DNA of 64,000 bases, taken from Muricea muricata. Lineage: Eukaryota; Cnidaria; Anthozoa; Malacalcyonacea; Plexauridae. Shown here one piece after another: positions 35,801 through 57,309 of this stretch (its first letter is position 1; each line of letters starts with the position of its first letter). A program made the position numbers and the translations under genes. Below the pieces are notes generated by a model, which searched no databases, was not told the DNA's origin, and worked only from the letters and a program-made list of their open reading frames with translations. Where the stretch lies: positions 7,923,330 to 7,987,329 of the forward strand of contig OY979728.1 in assembly GCA_963855995.1 (NCBI GenBank), given 5' to 3'.

Positions 35801-37777
35801 AGCTACCATTCAAAAGTCGCAGCCCGTATGTTCAATTCCCACAACTTGATGGTTATTAGGGCCATTTATACGAGCGAAAATAAGCCGAGGCTTAAATATA
35901 GGCCGCAGCTTAAATAAGTCGAGAATGTCTGTATAGACGTACAATTTCTTTGCGACTAAAATAAGCCGCGGCTAATTTTAGCCCAGGGTTCGGGCCTCGT
36001 TTTAAATTGGCCGCGGCCAATTTTAGGCGGGAAAACCTCGTAAAAACGCTTCGTTCGCGACCAAGGCAAGTCCAAAGTAATTTCATGCCATTTTCCTTTT
36101 GTTGTCATGGAAATGGGTATTTAAAACTTCGGTGACCTCGTTATGGTCTCTTTATACGAGTGTTTTGGGCTATTTTAATAAATTTAGTAAAACTGGCGTA
36201 TAAAAGGCTGTGTTCTCGACTTATTTAAGCCGCGGCCTATTTAAGCCGCGGCCTATTTTCGCTCGTATTAATGGCCCTATTGTATGTTTTGCAGGTCAAA
36301 GGTGTACCAAAAGAGGACCAAAAGTCAAGATTATCACCCGCCAACCCACCAAGCCAGAACAGCAGTACCAGTGATGGCACCAGAACGAGAAACGCTGAAA
36401 GCAAGTCACCAGGGCCTGTACCAACCTCGGGTGCTCCATTTCTGGGTTTCGCACCAAACCTTCCCGCTAATCACGCCTTGTCGAACAGTTATGAACAAGC
36501 GATGGCGATGCAAGGTAGTTTTTGCTTTGAGTTTTCCTTGAAACGTCTTTTATATAGAGGCAAAATCACTATAATTTTGTTGAAACACCACGTAGATTTA
36601 CTATCGAAAAGCTTTTTCGGTCCGTAAGCTCGGATCTTCATCGAAATCGAAAACTTTGCAATAGTAAATTTACGTGGTGTTTTCACAAAATTGAAGTGAT
36701 TGATATCGTGGGATTAAGAAAATTACAAAGCTTGAAGGCGAAATGTTGTAAAGTGTGGGAAAAAAGTAACCTTGCAAGTTTGCTTAGTTTGTATATGTTT
36801 GTATCACTTGCGAAAATCGTTACCATTTTCGGCTCGTAATGCAATTAGTAACACCGCTGTGCAAAAGTGACAAGAACCTTTTAAGAAAAGCGTCTCTGTG
36901 CTGGCGAGGTCACTTTTCAATCACTTTTCTACCACTATCATTATACGCGTATTACATGTGTATGCTCCAAACCTTTGTCCAACCTTTGTCCAAACCCGGC
37001 TTGGCGCATATAAGTGTCAAATCAAGATTTATACCAACATGACCATAAATTGTGTACAGTACTGTGCATACAAAACTTCAACCTTTGCGTGGCTATATTC
37101 CTTACACTTTTCTACATATCGCCACGAAATCTTGCAATTTTAGCTACTTATTTTATGAAGTTTTTCCTGGAAATTTCATTTTTTTGCCTAGATAAAAAAT
37201 AGTCTATCATACAAACTGTCAGTTCATCATAAGTGTAGCTATGTATTCAAAGGTGTAGTTTCAATCGATCTCGTTTATTTCAGGTTATCCGCCTTTCCTC
37301 GTCCCCTCGCACTTTCATCTTCCCCCCGGAATGGTGATGGCCAACCCGGCGTTGGTTCCGGGTGGCCAGTTGCCCGGCGCTGTCACTGCTCGCAGTCTGG
37401 ACCCAAAACGCGATCCTACACGAAGTACTTCATCTTCGGGTGACCGCGCTCGTTCCAGGGATGAAGAAAATCAAGAAAACGAGTCGAGAAGTGAATCGCG
37501 CGACTTCGGTCCGAAAAAAGAAATCCGCGCCACCCCCCGAATTAATCCCCCCACATCCCCACCGATGGACAAACCTAAAGAAAAACCACGGGGGGAGTAC
37601 GATGAGGGGAAGCAACGCAGAGAGTCGGGGACACTCCATGGGTCACAGACGTTGCCAGCAAACCTCGCATACCGCAGAGCTGACATGTCGGAGTTCGCAC
37701 AAGCCTTCCCCGGAGTTATGTACCCCGGAGCTCAAGGAAGTTTTCGGCCTGCTTACGATTACTCTTTTAGTAAGTAA
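22668..37777 (+). CDS. ZNF609: ZNF608/ZNF609 (scribbler) ortholog, 15 joined exons
   Basis: Fifteen exons join in consistent phase into about 1,947 codons. The family in vertebrates (ZNF608, ZNF609) and flies (scribbler) encodes nuclear regulators with one C2H2 finger; vertebrate ZNF609 binds cohesin-loading and Integrator components. Diagnostic parts are in exons 2-3, a conserved block before the finger ([16 protein letters not shown] then [19 protein letters not shown]), and in exon 5, the finger [20 protein letters not shown] with its final H-x-H in the AHAH segment. Between and after these the protein is long, low-complexity and Ser/Pro/Lys/Glu/Arg-rich, as in the family. It is longer than the roughly 1,400-1,500 residues of vertebrate members, partly because of a 407-codon first exon whose start I cannot verify. 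The C-terminus reads to TAA at 37777, but GTAAGT at 37770 could instead be a donor to a further exon. Introns contain many MITEs, a RecQ-bearing foldback and a GATGA microsatellite. Family assignment is firm; exact ends are not. Confidence 0.9.
23975..24130 (+). repeat. 17-bp minisatellite in ZNF609-like intron 1
   Basis: About nine copies of a GGTTGTAGTTGGTATGT-type unit with small variants. Confidence 0.8.
24274..24448 (+). CDS. ZNF609: ZNF609-like exon 2 (conserved pre-finger block)
   Basis: Bounded by ATTTAG acceptor and GTGAGA donor, phase 0 to 1. Encodes [18 protein letters not shown], closely matching the vertebrate EPGTSVNLxGIVWxET block. Carries an IKDE SUMO-type motif and two TGACGTCA octamers. 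Confidence 0.9.
24694..25015 (+). repeat. GATGA pentanucleotide microsatellite
   Basis: About 64 uninterrupted copies of the 5-bp unit, framed on both sides by GATAAGAT and sitting inside a CAACTTG-type dispersed repeat (24560-24690 and 25020-25160), in ZNF609-like intron 2. Confidence 0.95.
25262..25349 (+). CDS. ZNF609: ZNF609-like exon 3
   Basis: Bounded by TTCCAG and GTATAG, phase 1 to 2. Encodes [19 protein letters not shown] and GWANPR, the most conserved part of the family after the finger. Confidence 0.92.
25536..25669 (+). CDS. ZNF609: ZNF609-like exon 4
   Basis: Bounded by TTTCAG and GTAAAT, phase 2 to 1. Lys/Ser-rich linker ([10 protein letters not shown]) between the conserved block and the finger exon. 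Confidence 0.85.
26200..26387. mobile_element. Foldback MITE, AAATATAAAACATTTT ends
   Basis: The arms AAATATAAAACATTTTTTCC and AAATATAAAACATTTTCC (read inward) both continue GTGTTGAT. The centre has GTATTTCCATAC-type palindromes. It lies in ZNF609-like intron 4. Confidence 0.65.
26524..27023. mobile_element. MULE-like foldback enclosing a RecQ 5' fragment
   Basis: Arms of about 110 bp: left CAATCTCGTTCCCCGAGCCT, mirrored at the right end through 27023. Their inner parts also match (GATCACGGATTATCCCAGAG versus its complement). The flanking nonamers TGATCTAGT and GGAAGTAGT agree at 6 of 9, consistent with an old 9-bp duplication. Between the arms, on the minus strand, is a helicase-like coding fragment. 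Confidence 0.65.
26662..26859 (-). pseudogene. RecQ-like DNA helicase N-terminal fragment
   Basis: From ATG 26859 the minus strand encodes about 65 residues of helicase type: [14 protein letters not shown] resembles the entry to the RecQ helicase domain, and [15 protein letters not shown] carries the Walker A motif (nt 26683-26703). The frame then runs out into the foldback arm, so motifs II-VI, DEVH box included, are absent. It cannot be a working helicase. RecQ enzymes unwind DNA 3' to 5'; here only the first exon's worth is present, captured inside an inverted repeat in a host intron. Confidence 0.75.
27478..27746 (+). CDS. ZNF609: ZNF609-like exon 5 with the C2H2 zinc finger
   Basis: Bounded by TTGTAG and AAG|GTAACG, phase 1 to 0. 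A basic Ser/Lys/Arg linker is followed by [20 protein letters not shown] and then HQAHAH: Cys-x4-Cys-x12-His-x3-His geometry, nearly identical to the vertebrate finger. A second possible donor GCC|GTAAGT at 27786 keeps phase 0 and would add 13 codons. Confidence 0.95.
27833..28086 (+). repeat. Dispersed repeat, second copy of 10129-10433
   Basis: A diverged direct copy lying in ZNF609-like intron 5. Shares CTTGTGATTC, ATTGTGACCATG, CCAAACTATT, GAGTATCATG and the CCAGATC-type tail. Confidence 0.65.
28155..28776 (+). CDS. ZNF609: ZNF609-like exon 6 (repeat and SUMO-site rich)
   Basis: Bounded by GTTCAG and AAAG|GTTGGT, phase 0 to 1. This donor is weaker than GAT|GTAACT upstream but is the one that keeps the next exon in frame. 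Contains three tandem 11-residue units (28389-28487) and several psi-K-x-E motifs. Confidence 0.85.
28940..29225. repeat. CAACTTG-type dispersed repeat in ZNF609-like intron 6
   Basis: Phrases such as CTTGATGATAACAAGTCTGC and GATGCAACTTGAT relate it to the 28-bp satellite at 38482. Confidence 0.6.
29318..29949 (+). CDS. ZNF609: ZNF609-like exon 7
   Basis: Bounded by CCGTAG and GAG|GTAATT, phase 1 to 0. The junction with exon 6 makes VKEEVID. Lys/Ser/Pro/Glu-rich, with [16 protein letters not shown] in the middle. Confidence 0.85.
30479..30713 (+). CDS. ZNF609: ZNF609-like exon 8
   Basis: Bounded by ATTTAG and CAG|GTATTG, phase 0 to 1. Acidic/basic mixed segment followed by [16 protein letters not shown]. 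Confidence 0.8.
30885..31127 (+). CDS. ZNF609: ZNF609-like exon 9
   Basis: Bounded by TCCTAG and CAG|GTATGG, phase 1 to 1. Contains [18 protein letters not shown] and a Val/Pro-rich stretch ending [11 protein letters not shown]. Confidence 0.8.
31128..31372 (+). repeat. Degenerate minisatellite in ZNF609-like intron 9
   Basis: Five or so diverged units of about 44 bp built around GGATGTTCATGTGCATTCAT and GTGTACATTCAAT, beginning right at the donor of exon 9. Confidence 0.65.
31550..32376 (+). CDS. ZNF609: ZNF609-like exon 10 (Arg/Ser/Pro-rich)
   Basis: Bounded by CTGTAG and AAG|GTTAGT, phase 1 to 0. About 275 residues with repeated RRSP, DRRSP and SPxxD motifs, resembling disordered RS-like segments. 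Strong codon bias and an open frame support it. Confidence 0.85.
32485..32700. mobile_element. Probable foldback MITE, GGTCGGTT...AGCGCTAT type
   Basis: Ends GAGGTCGGTTGTGGAGATGG and AACCAACC, with inner GGATAGCGC and TAGCGCTATTTGC motifs inverted. A clearer relative is at 52530-52725. Confidence 0.4.
33366..33614 (+). CDS. ZNF609: ZNF609-like exon 11
   Basis: Bounded by TTGCAG and AAG|GTAACG, phase 0 to 0. Well-ordered helical text ([20 protein letters not shown] and [20 protein letters not shown]), unlike the disordered neighbours. Confidence 0.85.
33937..34241 (+). CDS. ZNF609: ZNF609-like exon 12
   Basis: Bounded by TCCTAG and AA|GTACGT, phase 0 to 2. Charged, ending in a probable coiled-coil stretch ([20 protein letters not shown]). 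Confidence 0.82.
35317..35446 (+). CDS. ZNF609: ZNF609-like exon 13
   Basis: Bounded by GTTTAG and GAG|GTACAG, phase 2 to 0. Continues the charged helix ([20 protein letters not shown]) into a Ser/Thr-rich tail. Confidence 0.8.
35786..35847 (+). repeat. tRNA-SINE head fragment
   Basis: GTTGGCAGAGCATTGAGCTA (A-box-like) followed by TGTTCAATTCCCAC (B-box-like) about 40 nt later. Similar heads occur at 53830-53945 and 54060-54210. Confidence 0.4.
35858..36278. mobile_element. Foldback MITE just upstream of exon 14
   Basis: Ends AGGGCCATTTATACGAGCGA and AGGGCCATTAATACGAGCGA (read inward), with a 3-bp ATT duplication at 35855-35857 and 36279-36281. The arms repeat AAGCCGCGGCT-type text. Superfamily unassigned. 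Confidence 0.75.
36295..36514 (+). CDS. ZNF609: ZNF609-like exon 14
   Basis: Bounded by TTGCAG and CAAG|GTAGTT, phase 0 to 1. Ser/Pro-rich, ending with [16 protein letters not shown]. Its acceptor lies only 16 nt after a 421-bp MITE. Confidence 0.8.
36585..36695. repeat. Head-to-head copies of the hammerhead-like block
   Basis: On the minus strand it reads GATGAAGATCCGAGCTTACG followed by GACCGAAA. On the plus strand it continues AATAGTAAATTTACGTGGTG, as at 9412-9482. It lies in ZNF609-like intron 14. Confidence 0.5.
36716..37147. mobile_element. Foldback MITE related to 37826-38225
   Basis: Left TTACAAAGCTTGAAGGCGAAATG, mirrored (diverged) by CGAAATCTTGCAATTTTAG at the right; both arms share the TTGTAAAGTGTGG / CCTTACACTTTTC theme. 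Confidence 0.45.
37284..37777 (+). CDS. ZNF609: ZNF609-like exon 15 (last exon found)
   Basis: Begins after TTTCAG, phase 1. Starts [17 protein letters not shown], followed by a charged low-complexity stretch and [19 protein letters not shown]. Reads to TAA at 37775-37777, or splices at GTAAGT (37770) to an unseen exon. Confidence 0.8.
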
Positions 37778-37825
37778 TAAATACAAACTATCTGAGTCTT
37801 ATCTGTCAAAGTTATTTGCTGCAAT

Positions 37826-38225
37826 AGACCTTTAACCTTTTAGACAAAATTTTGAAAAAATTCGAAACAGGCAGAAATATTACCACATCTTGAAAGACCA
37901 TCCTAAACTTAGTAAATTGCAAAGTTTGTTCGTGAGATGTTTTAAAATATGGAAAATATAGCCTTGCGAATTTGGCAAATTTTTTATACATTTGTATTAC
38001 GGGTGGAAAATAATACCCTGTTTATACCCTTGGGTATTTATTTCTCACGGATAATACAAAAATTCAGAAAATTTTCCTACTTTGCACGGCTATATTTTCT
38101 ATAGTTTACAACATTTTACAACCAAACTTTGCAATTTTAGTACGTTTAGGATGCTCTTTCAAGCTGTGGTGATATTTTTTCCTATTTTGATGTTTTTTTA
38201 ATTTCGTCTAAAAGGCTAAAGGTCC
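37826..38225. mobile_element. Foldback MITE, ACCTTTA-CCTTTTAGAC ends
   Basis: The ends AGACCTTTAACCTTTTAGAC and GGACCTTTAGCCTTTTAGAC (read inward) are followed by matching arms (CCATCCTAAACTTAG versus its complement). It sits 48 bp past the apparent stop of the ZNF609-like gene. A single arm also lies at 50876-50975. Confidence 0.75.
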
Positions 38226-38481
38226 AATGGGTAGACTGTCTTTTTCCCCCTCCCCTCGTGGTGGCAAAGAATACTCAGCCAAAAACGCACAAGTTGCCGG
38301 AAGCTGTACTGAAGGCTTGTTACCTGGAGGTCATATCAGGATGCGTTTCCGTCGCTTGCTCCGGCTTCATGATAACAAGTCTGCTGCAAGTTGCCAACAG
38401 ATTTGATGCAAGTTGATTCAACAAATTAACGTGCAACAATTCTGCAAATATCAAGTTTGCATCAGTCTGATTTTCGTTGTT

Positions 38482-39140
38482 GATACAACTTGATGAAGTC
38501 AACAGACTTGATGCAACTTGATGAAGCCAACAGACTTGATACAACTTGATGAAGCCAACAGACTTGATGCAACTTGATGAAGCCAACAGACTTGATACAA
38601 CTTGATGAAGCCAACAGACTTGATACAACTTGATGAAGCCAACAGACTTGATGCAACTTGATGAAGCCAACAGACTTGATACCACTTGATGAAGCCAACA
38701 GACTTGATGCAACTTGATGAAGCCAACAGACTTGATGCAACTTGATGAAGCCAACAGACTTGATGCAACTTGATGAAGTCAACAGACTTGATACAACTTG
38801 ATGAAGCCAACAGACTTGATGCAACTTGATGAAGCCAACAGACTTGATGCAACTTGATGAAGCCAACAGACTTGATGCAACTTGATGAAGCCAACAGACT
38901 TGATACAACTTGATGAAGTCAACAGACTTGATACCACTTGATGAAGCCAACAGACTTGATACCACTTGATGAAGCCAACAGACTTGATGCAACTTGATGA
39001 AGCCAACAGACTTGATGCAACTTGATGAAGCCAACAGACTTGATGCAACTTGATGAAGCCAACAGGCTTGATGCAACTTGATGAAGCCAACAGACTTGAT
39101 GCAACTTGATGAAGCCAACAGGCTTGATGCAACTTGATGA
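38482..39140 (+). repeat. 28-bp satellite array
   Basis: About 23 copies of a 28-bp unit (CAACTTGATGAAGCCAACAG plus ACTTGATG), with ACA/GCA/CCA variants at one position. The unit has no stop codon in any minus-strand frame, which yields spurious long open frames. It is embedded in a CAACTTG-type dispersed repeat (38290-39420). Confidence 0.95.
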
Positions 39141-39424
39141 CAAACTTGTATCAAACTGATAAAATCCGCAACTTGCATCACGTCTGTGGCGTTTCTGGTT
39201 GTGTAGGTCATCGAGAGAGACATCTGCCATGCATGAAACATAATATACACAGCCAACAACGCCACTGATTTACGTAAATTAGTGAGGGGTGTCATCAAAC
39301 GTGCTGCAAGTTGTTGAAACGACTTGCATCAAGCTTGTGTATAAAAAGTCTTAAGGATGAACTTGCATCAAGCCGGTTGACGACTTGCAGCAGATTTGTT
39401 GTCATAAAGCCTGAGCAAGCGATG

Positions 39425-40290
39425 AGAACTCATCGTGATATCGGCTTGACGAATGTCAGGTAACGCTTTTTGGCGGTGTAGATTGGACTTTGCATCAAAA
39501 TCGACCTTATATTTGTTTATACTGAATACACAACCTCGTACAGAGTCTAGAAATAGAGTAGTTCTTTTTGGTGAGGGGTTTTTCACCCAACTATTTTTTT
39601 TATTTTCTTTAGTGTCGCATCAACGAAAGTAAAGCGTGACGTTCACAGGCATTGTATAAACTTTAGTCCATTTCATATTTTGTTTTGGCCAGACTTTGAT
39701 AGTCACACTTCACACTGAATGTATCATAGAATATTTGAACTTTTTTAAAAGAGTGCTAGAAAGTTATTAAATTGAAATTTTAAATCATTTCATTTGTGAT
39801 AGATTGTTTAATTATTTTGTTTCCAAATTTCCGGTGGACTTGGAATGTACTTTACTGAACATGATTGCTAATTTCCATCAAGTTTCATGTAGGAAAATAG
39901 AAGTTATAAATGGATGAAAACAGGAAAGGGATAGCTAGATCCAGGCATTTTAGTAAAGATCAGATCAGCTAGTTTTCTAAAGAAATAGACAAATAGATTA
40001 ATCAAAAATTTGTGTGACCAAGCTCTCGGACTGGCTGCGGTGCTCATCCTAAACTCTAGTTCTCAGCGACAACCATTATCGGTGATTACTTATGACTAAA
40101 ATCCTTTGTAAATTTTCAACTTAAATGATTACTGATTATGACTCTCCAATTATCGATAAATTATCGACGATTATTGATATTCTGATTCACTTAATCACAT
40201 CCATGAAAAAGAGAAAGTTGCAGGAAAAGTGTAAAACTTGCTAAAACGTTTCCTCGGAGGTTTACGAAAAAAAGGCTGAAAGAATTTTTT
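39425..40290. other. Non-coding
   Basis: AT-rich, no repeat or exon seen. Confidence 0.35.
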
Positions 40291-40439
40291 TTAATTTGCT
40301 TTTGTTCTACCATAGCTTACGCTCGTATTCTTGTGCTTGTGCTTATGTCGATGTTAATGTCGCACACTTCACTGCATTTCTTTCCTTGTCTTTTGTAGTT
40401 TTGTTTTAGCTTGTGATTGTGCTTACGTCGCTTTGTGCT

Positions 40440-40765
40440 AAGTGCACAAGCATAAAAGTTGCAACATGTCTGTTCACAAGCTGTTGATAAGTTGTGTTTG
40501 CACTGCTTGTTCCAAGTTGTTCGAACAAGTTTTGAACAAGTTGTTAACAACTTGTAACAAGCTTGATGGGACTGTCAAACAACGTTGTTCACTTGCTCCA
40601 AACGACCAATGCAGTCATGATATTACTGCCTTGTGACAGTACCTTGTGTTGTCGACTTTGTGACGATGTTGTTACAACAAGATCTGTATCAGAGTTGCTA
40701 TTACAGCCATGTAGCAAGTCTGATGTTTCCGTCAAGCTTGTCGCAAGTTGTGAGATTTTTACGTG
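40440..40765. repeat. CAACTTG-type dispersed repeat
   Basis: Contains GAACAAGTTGTTAACAACTT and AACAAGCTTGATGGGACTGTC; like the blocks at 15556 and 24560. A degenerate CACTAGCGACAT-family fragment adjoins it at 40300-40440. Confidence 0.6.
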
Positions 40766-41069
40766 TGAAGTTTACTGTATATGAGTCAGAATTAAACGTC
40801 ATTGCGTCGAGTGCGGAGAGTGAGACATTTTAAGTTTGTATACATGAAGTACATCCAAAATCAAACCACAATCATTTTAAAATTATGAAACATTTTCTGC
40901 TGTAGATTGTTGAAGATTATTCGTGTATTTTGGTGAGTTTGTTCTTCTACATTTAATGAAAAATATCATTGTAGTACATTATCACGCTTTTACTGCCATT
41001 CAGTTTAGATATGTATGTAATTGCCCACTGTTCGCGTGCTTCAGTTCATGCAGCCGTCTTTGTATGAAT

Positions 41070-42358
41070 CAGGGATGCAAAATCTTCTTATATTATTTCT
41101 TCTTATATCTTCTTATATTATTTTAAGAAGATTTTAATTTGGATGAAAATTCTTATATTTTCTTATAAAATAAACATTAAATAAAAATGTTTTAACACTT
41201 TCTCATCTCAATTTCTCAAGTATTGTATTAAACTCACAGTAATTTTCTATCTGCCATTTTAAAATGGAAGTGGACAATGACTAAAAAATAGTTCTTCAAG
41301 ATTTCAGACGACCACTGTTACTTGTACATTTTAGGTTTTAAGACATAACAAATAAACAGTAAATTCTTTAGTGTTTAAGTTTTTTTATACAATAAGTTTT
41401 CAAAAGGGATTTCTAGTTGTCAATGTCAAAATTTCCATTGTTAGGTTAGGGTATTAGGATAAAGCACAGGCGGCCCAGTTCAGTGTGTAGTTTCATATAG
41501 AGATCAGTAGCGAGCGGTATCGTATTGTTTTACATATATAAAATACATAAGGTAGGCAACTAAATTTCACCTGACGAACATATGACTTGTTAAACACAAA
41601 ATACATCGCTCGTGGAATTAAAAACAGGTAAAAATTTATAACACGTTAATCTCCGATAATTTTACTACACATATTCAATGAAATTTGTCTTCAATGTTTC
41701 CGAATGGATGCAAAATTTGAACATATTTTTCATGTATTGACAAAAAATTTCTTGTCCCGATGCGGGATGCCAGAGGTTGGCGTACACGTCAGCCTTTAAA
41801 AAGCATTTATAAACTCCTATTGGTGCACTTTTAACGAAATATTCATTTAAACCAATAGGAGTTTATAAATGCTTTTTAAAGGCTGACGTGTACGCCAACC
41901 TCTGGCATCCCGCATCGGGACAAGAAATTTTTTGTCAATACATGAAAAATATGTTCAAATTTTGCATCCATTCGGAAACATTGAAGACAAATTTCATTGA
42001 ATATGTGTAGTAAAATTATCAGAGATTAACGTGTTATAAATTTTTACCTGTTTTTAATTCCACGAGCGATGTATTTTGTGTTTAACAAAAGTCATATGTT
42101 CGTCAGGTGAAATTTAGTTGCCAACCTTATGTATCTTATATATGTAAAACAATACGCTACCGCTCGCTACTGATCTCTATATGAAACTACACACTGAACT
42201 GGGCCGCCTGTGGATAAAGGTTCGATGTAAATCGATGACGTCATCACATTCTTGTTTTAAAGTCAAAAATCTTCTTATATTGCCTTAAATCTTCTTATAA
42301 TGATTATAAGAATTAAGAAGATTTTTGTTTTGAAAAAATCTTCTTATAATCATCCCTG
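41070..42358. mobile_element. hAT non-autonomous element with perfect 8-bp TSD
   Basis: The ends CAGGGATG and CATCCCTG are flanked by GTATGAAT at 41062-41069 and 42359-42366. The subterminal regions are rich in TCTTCTTATATT and its complement. There is no coding capacity. Most of the interior is a second inserted foldback (41465-42212); without it the element is about 540 bp. Confidence 0.9.
41465..42212. mobile_element. Nested 748-bp near-perfect palindrome
   Basis: Two arms of about 360 bp (41465-41824 and 41851-42212) are almost identical inverted copies around a 26-nt centre. Ends CACAGGCGGCCCAGTTCAGT, TSD GATAAAG at 41458-41464 and 42213-42219 (the leading G also repeats). A transcript through it would form one long hairpin. 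Confidence 0.9.
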
Positions 42359-43396
42359 GTATGAATCGTTGTGTGTATTGTGTCTATATTGGCTTATGTG
42401 TTGCATAAACTTACATTGTAAGCGACGTGGATAAAGTCAGTGAGTCACCGAGTTGCTTTGACTGATGATAACTTTTGCTGAATGATTCATACACTGCCAG
42501 AAACAGATGGGCTGGCATTGTATGTCACCAGATGTCACTGTTGGCTGTTGCTTAAAACCAGTGAACTCTATGATTATACCTGGAATGATAAACAGCCTCT
42601 ATTTTTGCGGCCAAATTGAAGGCTGCCATTGATAACCAGGAGCTGCAAAAATCACCCATTTTCAAATGCTGTTTCCAACCCTAGACACACAAGGTTAAGA
42701 GGGCATTAGCTACAAGTAAAAGCAGTGTTTGAAAGTGGGTGACTTTTGTGGCTGCAGGTTATCAAGTTATCAATAATGAGCTTGACAGATTGTGGCCAAG
42801 AAAAACTAGTATCAATATTATTTAGACCTGTTTTATAGGTCAGATTTTAGTTGTGTCGAAAGCAAATCAAACAATAGATAATGAGGTTTGCCATGTCATT
42901 ATCTATTGTCTGAATTGCATTTGACATGATTGAAATGTGACATATAAAACAGGCTTTAGTTACATTAGAGAAGATCAATATTTTGCCACTGGGGGACAAC
43001 AGACAAATCACGATATATTGCAAGAACCAAGATCAATAATTGTTTTATCATTCTCTGACATAATTTCTTATAAGACTTTATAACTAAGAACAACAAGCTT
43101 TTCATGCAAACCTTTTGAATGTTCAGAAAAGCAAGCAGCTATGTTTACAAAATTTAAAGCAATGCACGTGCTCAGAATGACATTTGTACACATTTATTTG
43201 CTGGTAAATTAACCAATCAGAATCATTAATGCATATAACAAGAATGATAATCCCATTTAGTTCATTTTTGAGTTGGTTATCTGTGATCTTGAAACTAATA
43301 ATTACTATTATTAGATGAAACTTGTGCAACAATCTTGATGAATCTTTACTCATAATTTAAATATAACAGATTCTTATTGCCACCTCAAAAATGAAC

Positions 43397-43910
43397 TTAA
43401 AGGGAAGTGCCAACAAAAATTTTTATCATCTCATTTGAAAGTGACTCCAAAACAATATATAGAAGTCTATTACAGAATGTTTATATCTGCCTTATTTGGT
43501 GAGATATATATCTTGACTTGAAATCTTGGATATTTGTAGATATGCATGATATGTCACAACTGGGGTCACACAATTTTTTTTCTTACGACACAATGATTAA
43601 TCTTCTCCATTAACCACACACATGGTAAGTGTTTCGGATTTCAGCACGAACTGAAAAGGTTTCACAAATATTTTATTGGTGGTAAGTATTTAGGAGAAGC
43701 TTTGAATGGCTTATCCCTGTTGTGATGTCACCAAAACATTCTTAAATGAGGTTAAAAATTAATTCAAGATGGCAGATAGTTCGATTATTCCGGTGACAAT
43801 ATCTCCCAAAGTAAAACAGATATAAAAATTTTGTAAAAGACTTCTATATATTATTTTTAGAGTCTCTTTCAAATGAGACGATAAAAATTTTTGTTGCCAT
43901 TTCCCTTTAA
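43397..43910. mobile_element. Foldback MITE, AAGGGAAATGGCA family, copy 2
   Basis: Ends TTAAAGGGAAGTGCCAACAA and TTAAAGGGAAATGGCAACAA (read inward), flanked by ATGAAC at 43391-43396 and 43911-43916. Copy 1 is at 12502-12918. Confidence 0.85.
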
Positions 43911-44102
43911 ATGAACAGACAGTGTTTATGTAAAATATAAAGCCCACAGCCTGCATGCACACCCTAAACCTGAAATTCATATCATCCAACTGTCTATGCG
44001 TGGACTATGCGACGCTGTGTGTACACTGTGGAAGATAAATCTCTCCTCAGGATGTATGTCTTACTTATCACTTGTTTTCTTTTGATAATGTAGGTGGGAA
44101 TC

Positions 44103-56593
<12,491 letters not shown>

Positions 56594-57309
56594 GAAACTT
56601 GTGCTTGGGTGTGGAATGTAACTTTGATCCACTTTTGTATTCTATATACATATACGTCAATCTCTAGTTAACTTGGGACAAATGCTGTTGATTGTTAAGT
56701 AATGCATTTTAAGCCATCTCTCAGTATTGCTTCTGTTGTAGTCTATGTGAAAGAAAAACTATCTTAAATTATCAGAATTTGTCAGTTCATTCGAAGTTCA
56801 CATTGTGCAACAACATTTCTTTAAGTAGATTTCTCTGCAATTTTTGACCGCGGGTATGAGATAAGTTTGTAGTAAAAAACTCGCATAAATCAGCAAGCGA
56901 TACGTCAAGAATGTCTGACCATTAATCTCTGTACATGAAATATATCTCGTATGGCCGTAAAATACTATTTTATGCACATAAAGATCAGCCCCTATGACCT
57001 GTGCTGGAATGTAAATCTTATTGAATTTGTTGCGCAATGGTTCACCATGAGAAGACCTCATCTGACGGTGGCCACTATCTTGCACATGAGCATTTTTATT
57101 TTATTGATTAGGTATGTTATCGAAAAAATGTACCCGCCTCGAAGGCAGGAAAAAAACATTGTTCCGCTTCTTTGCAACTCAAAAAGTATTTGCCCGTCCC
57201 ATTTTGATCCGACCCCGTGTAAAAATAGTTTTTGCATAGTCCCTTATACAGGCATACCCTGCACATTCCATAGTACATGGACTTGACCAAGTCTGCCTCT
57301 TGAATTCAG

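Noticed and set aside
38482-39140. CRISPR-like array
   Set aside because: Units are contiguous with no unique spacers, in a eukaryotic genome; a simple satellite.
38320-39298. Long minus-strand open frames with a 28-residue repeat (HQVCWLHQV-type)
   Set aside because: They arise from a 28-bp satellite unit that lacks stops in all three minus frames, so the same words appear in three frames. There is no start context, splice site or composition of a real protein.
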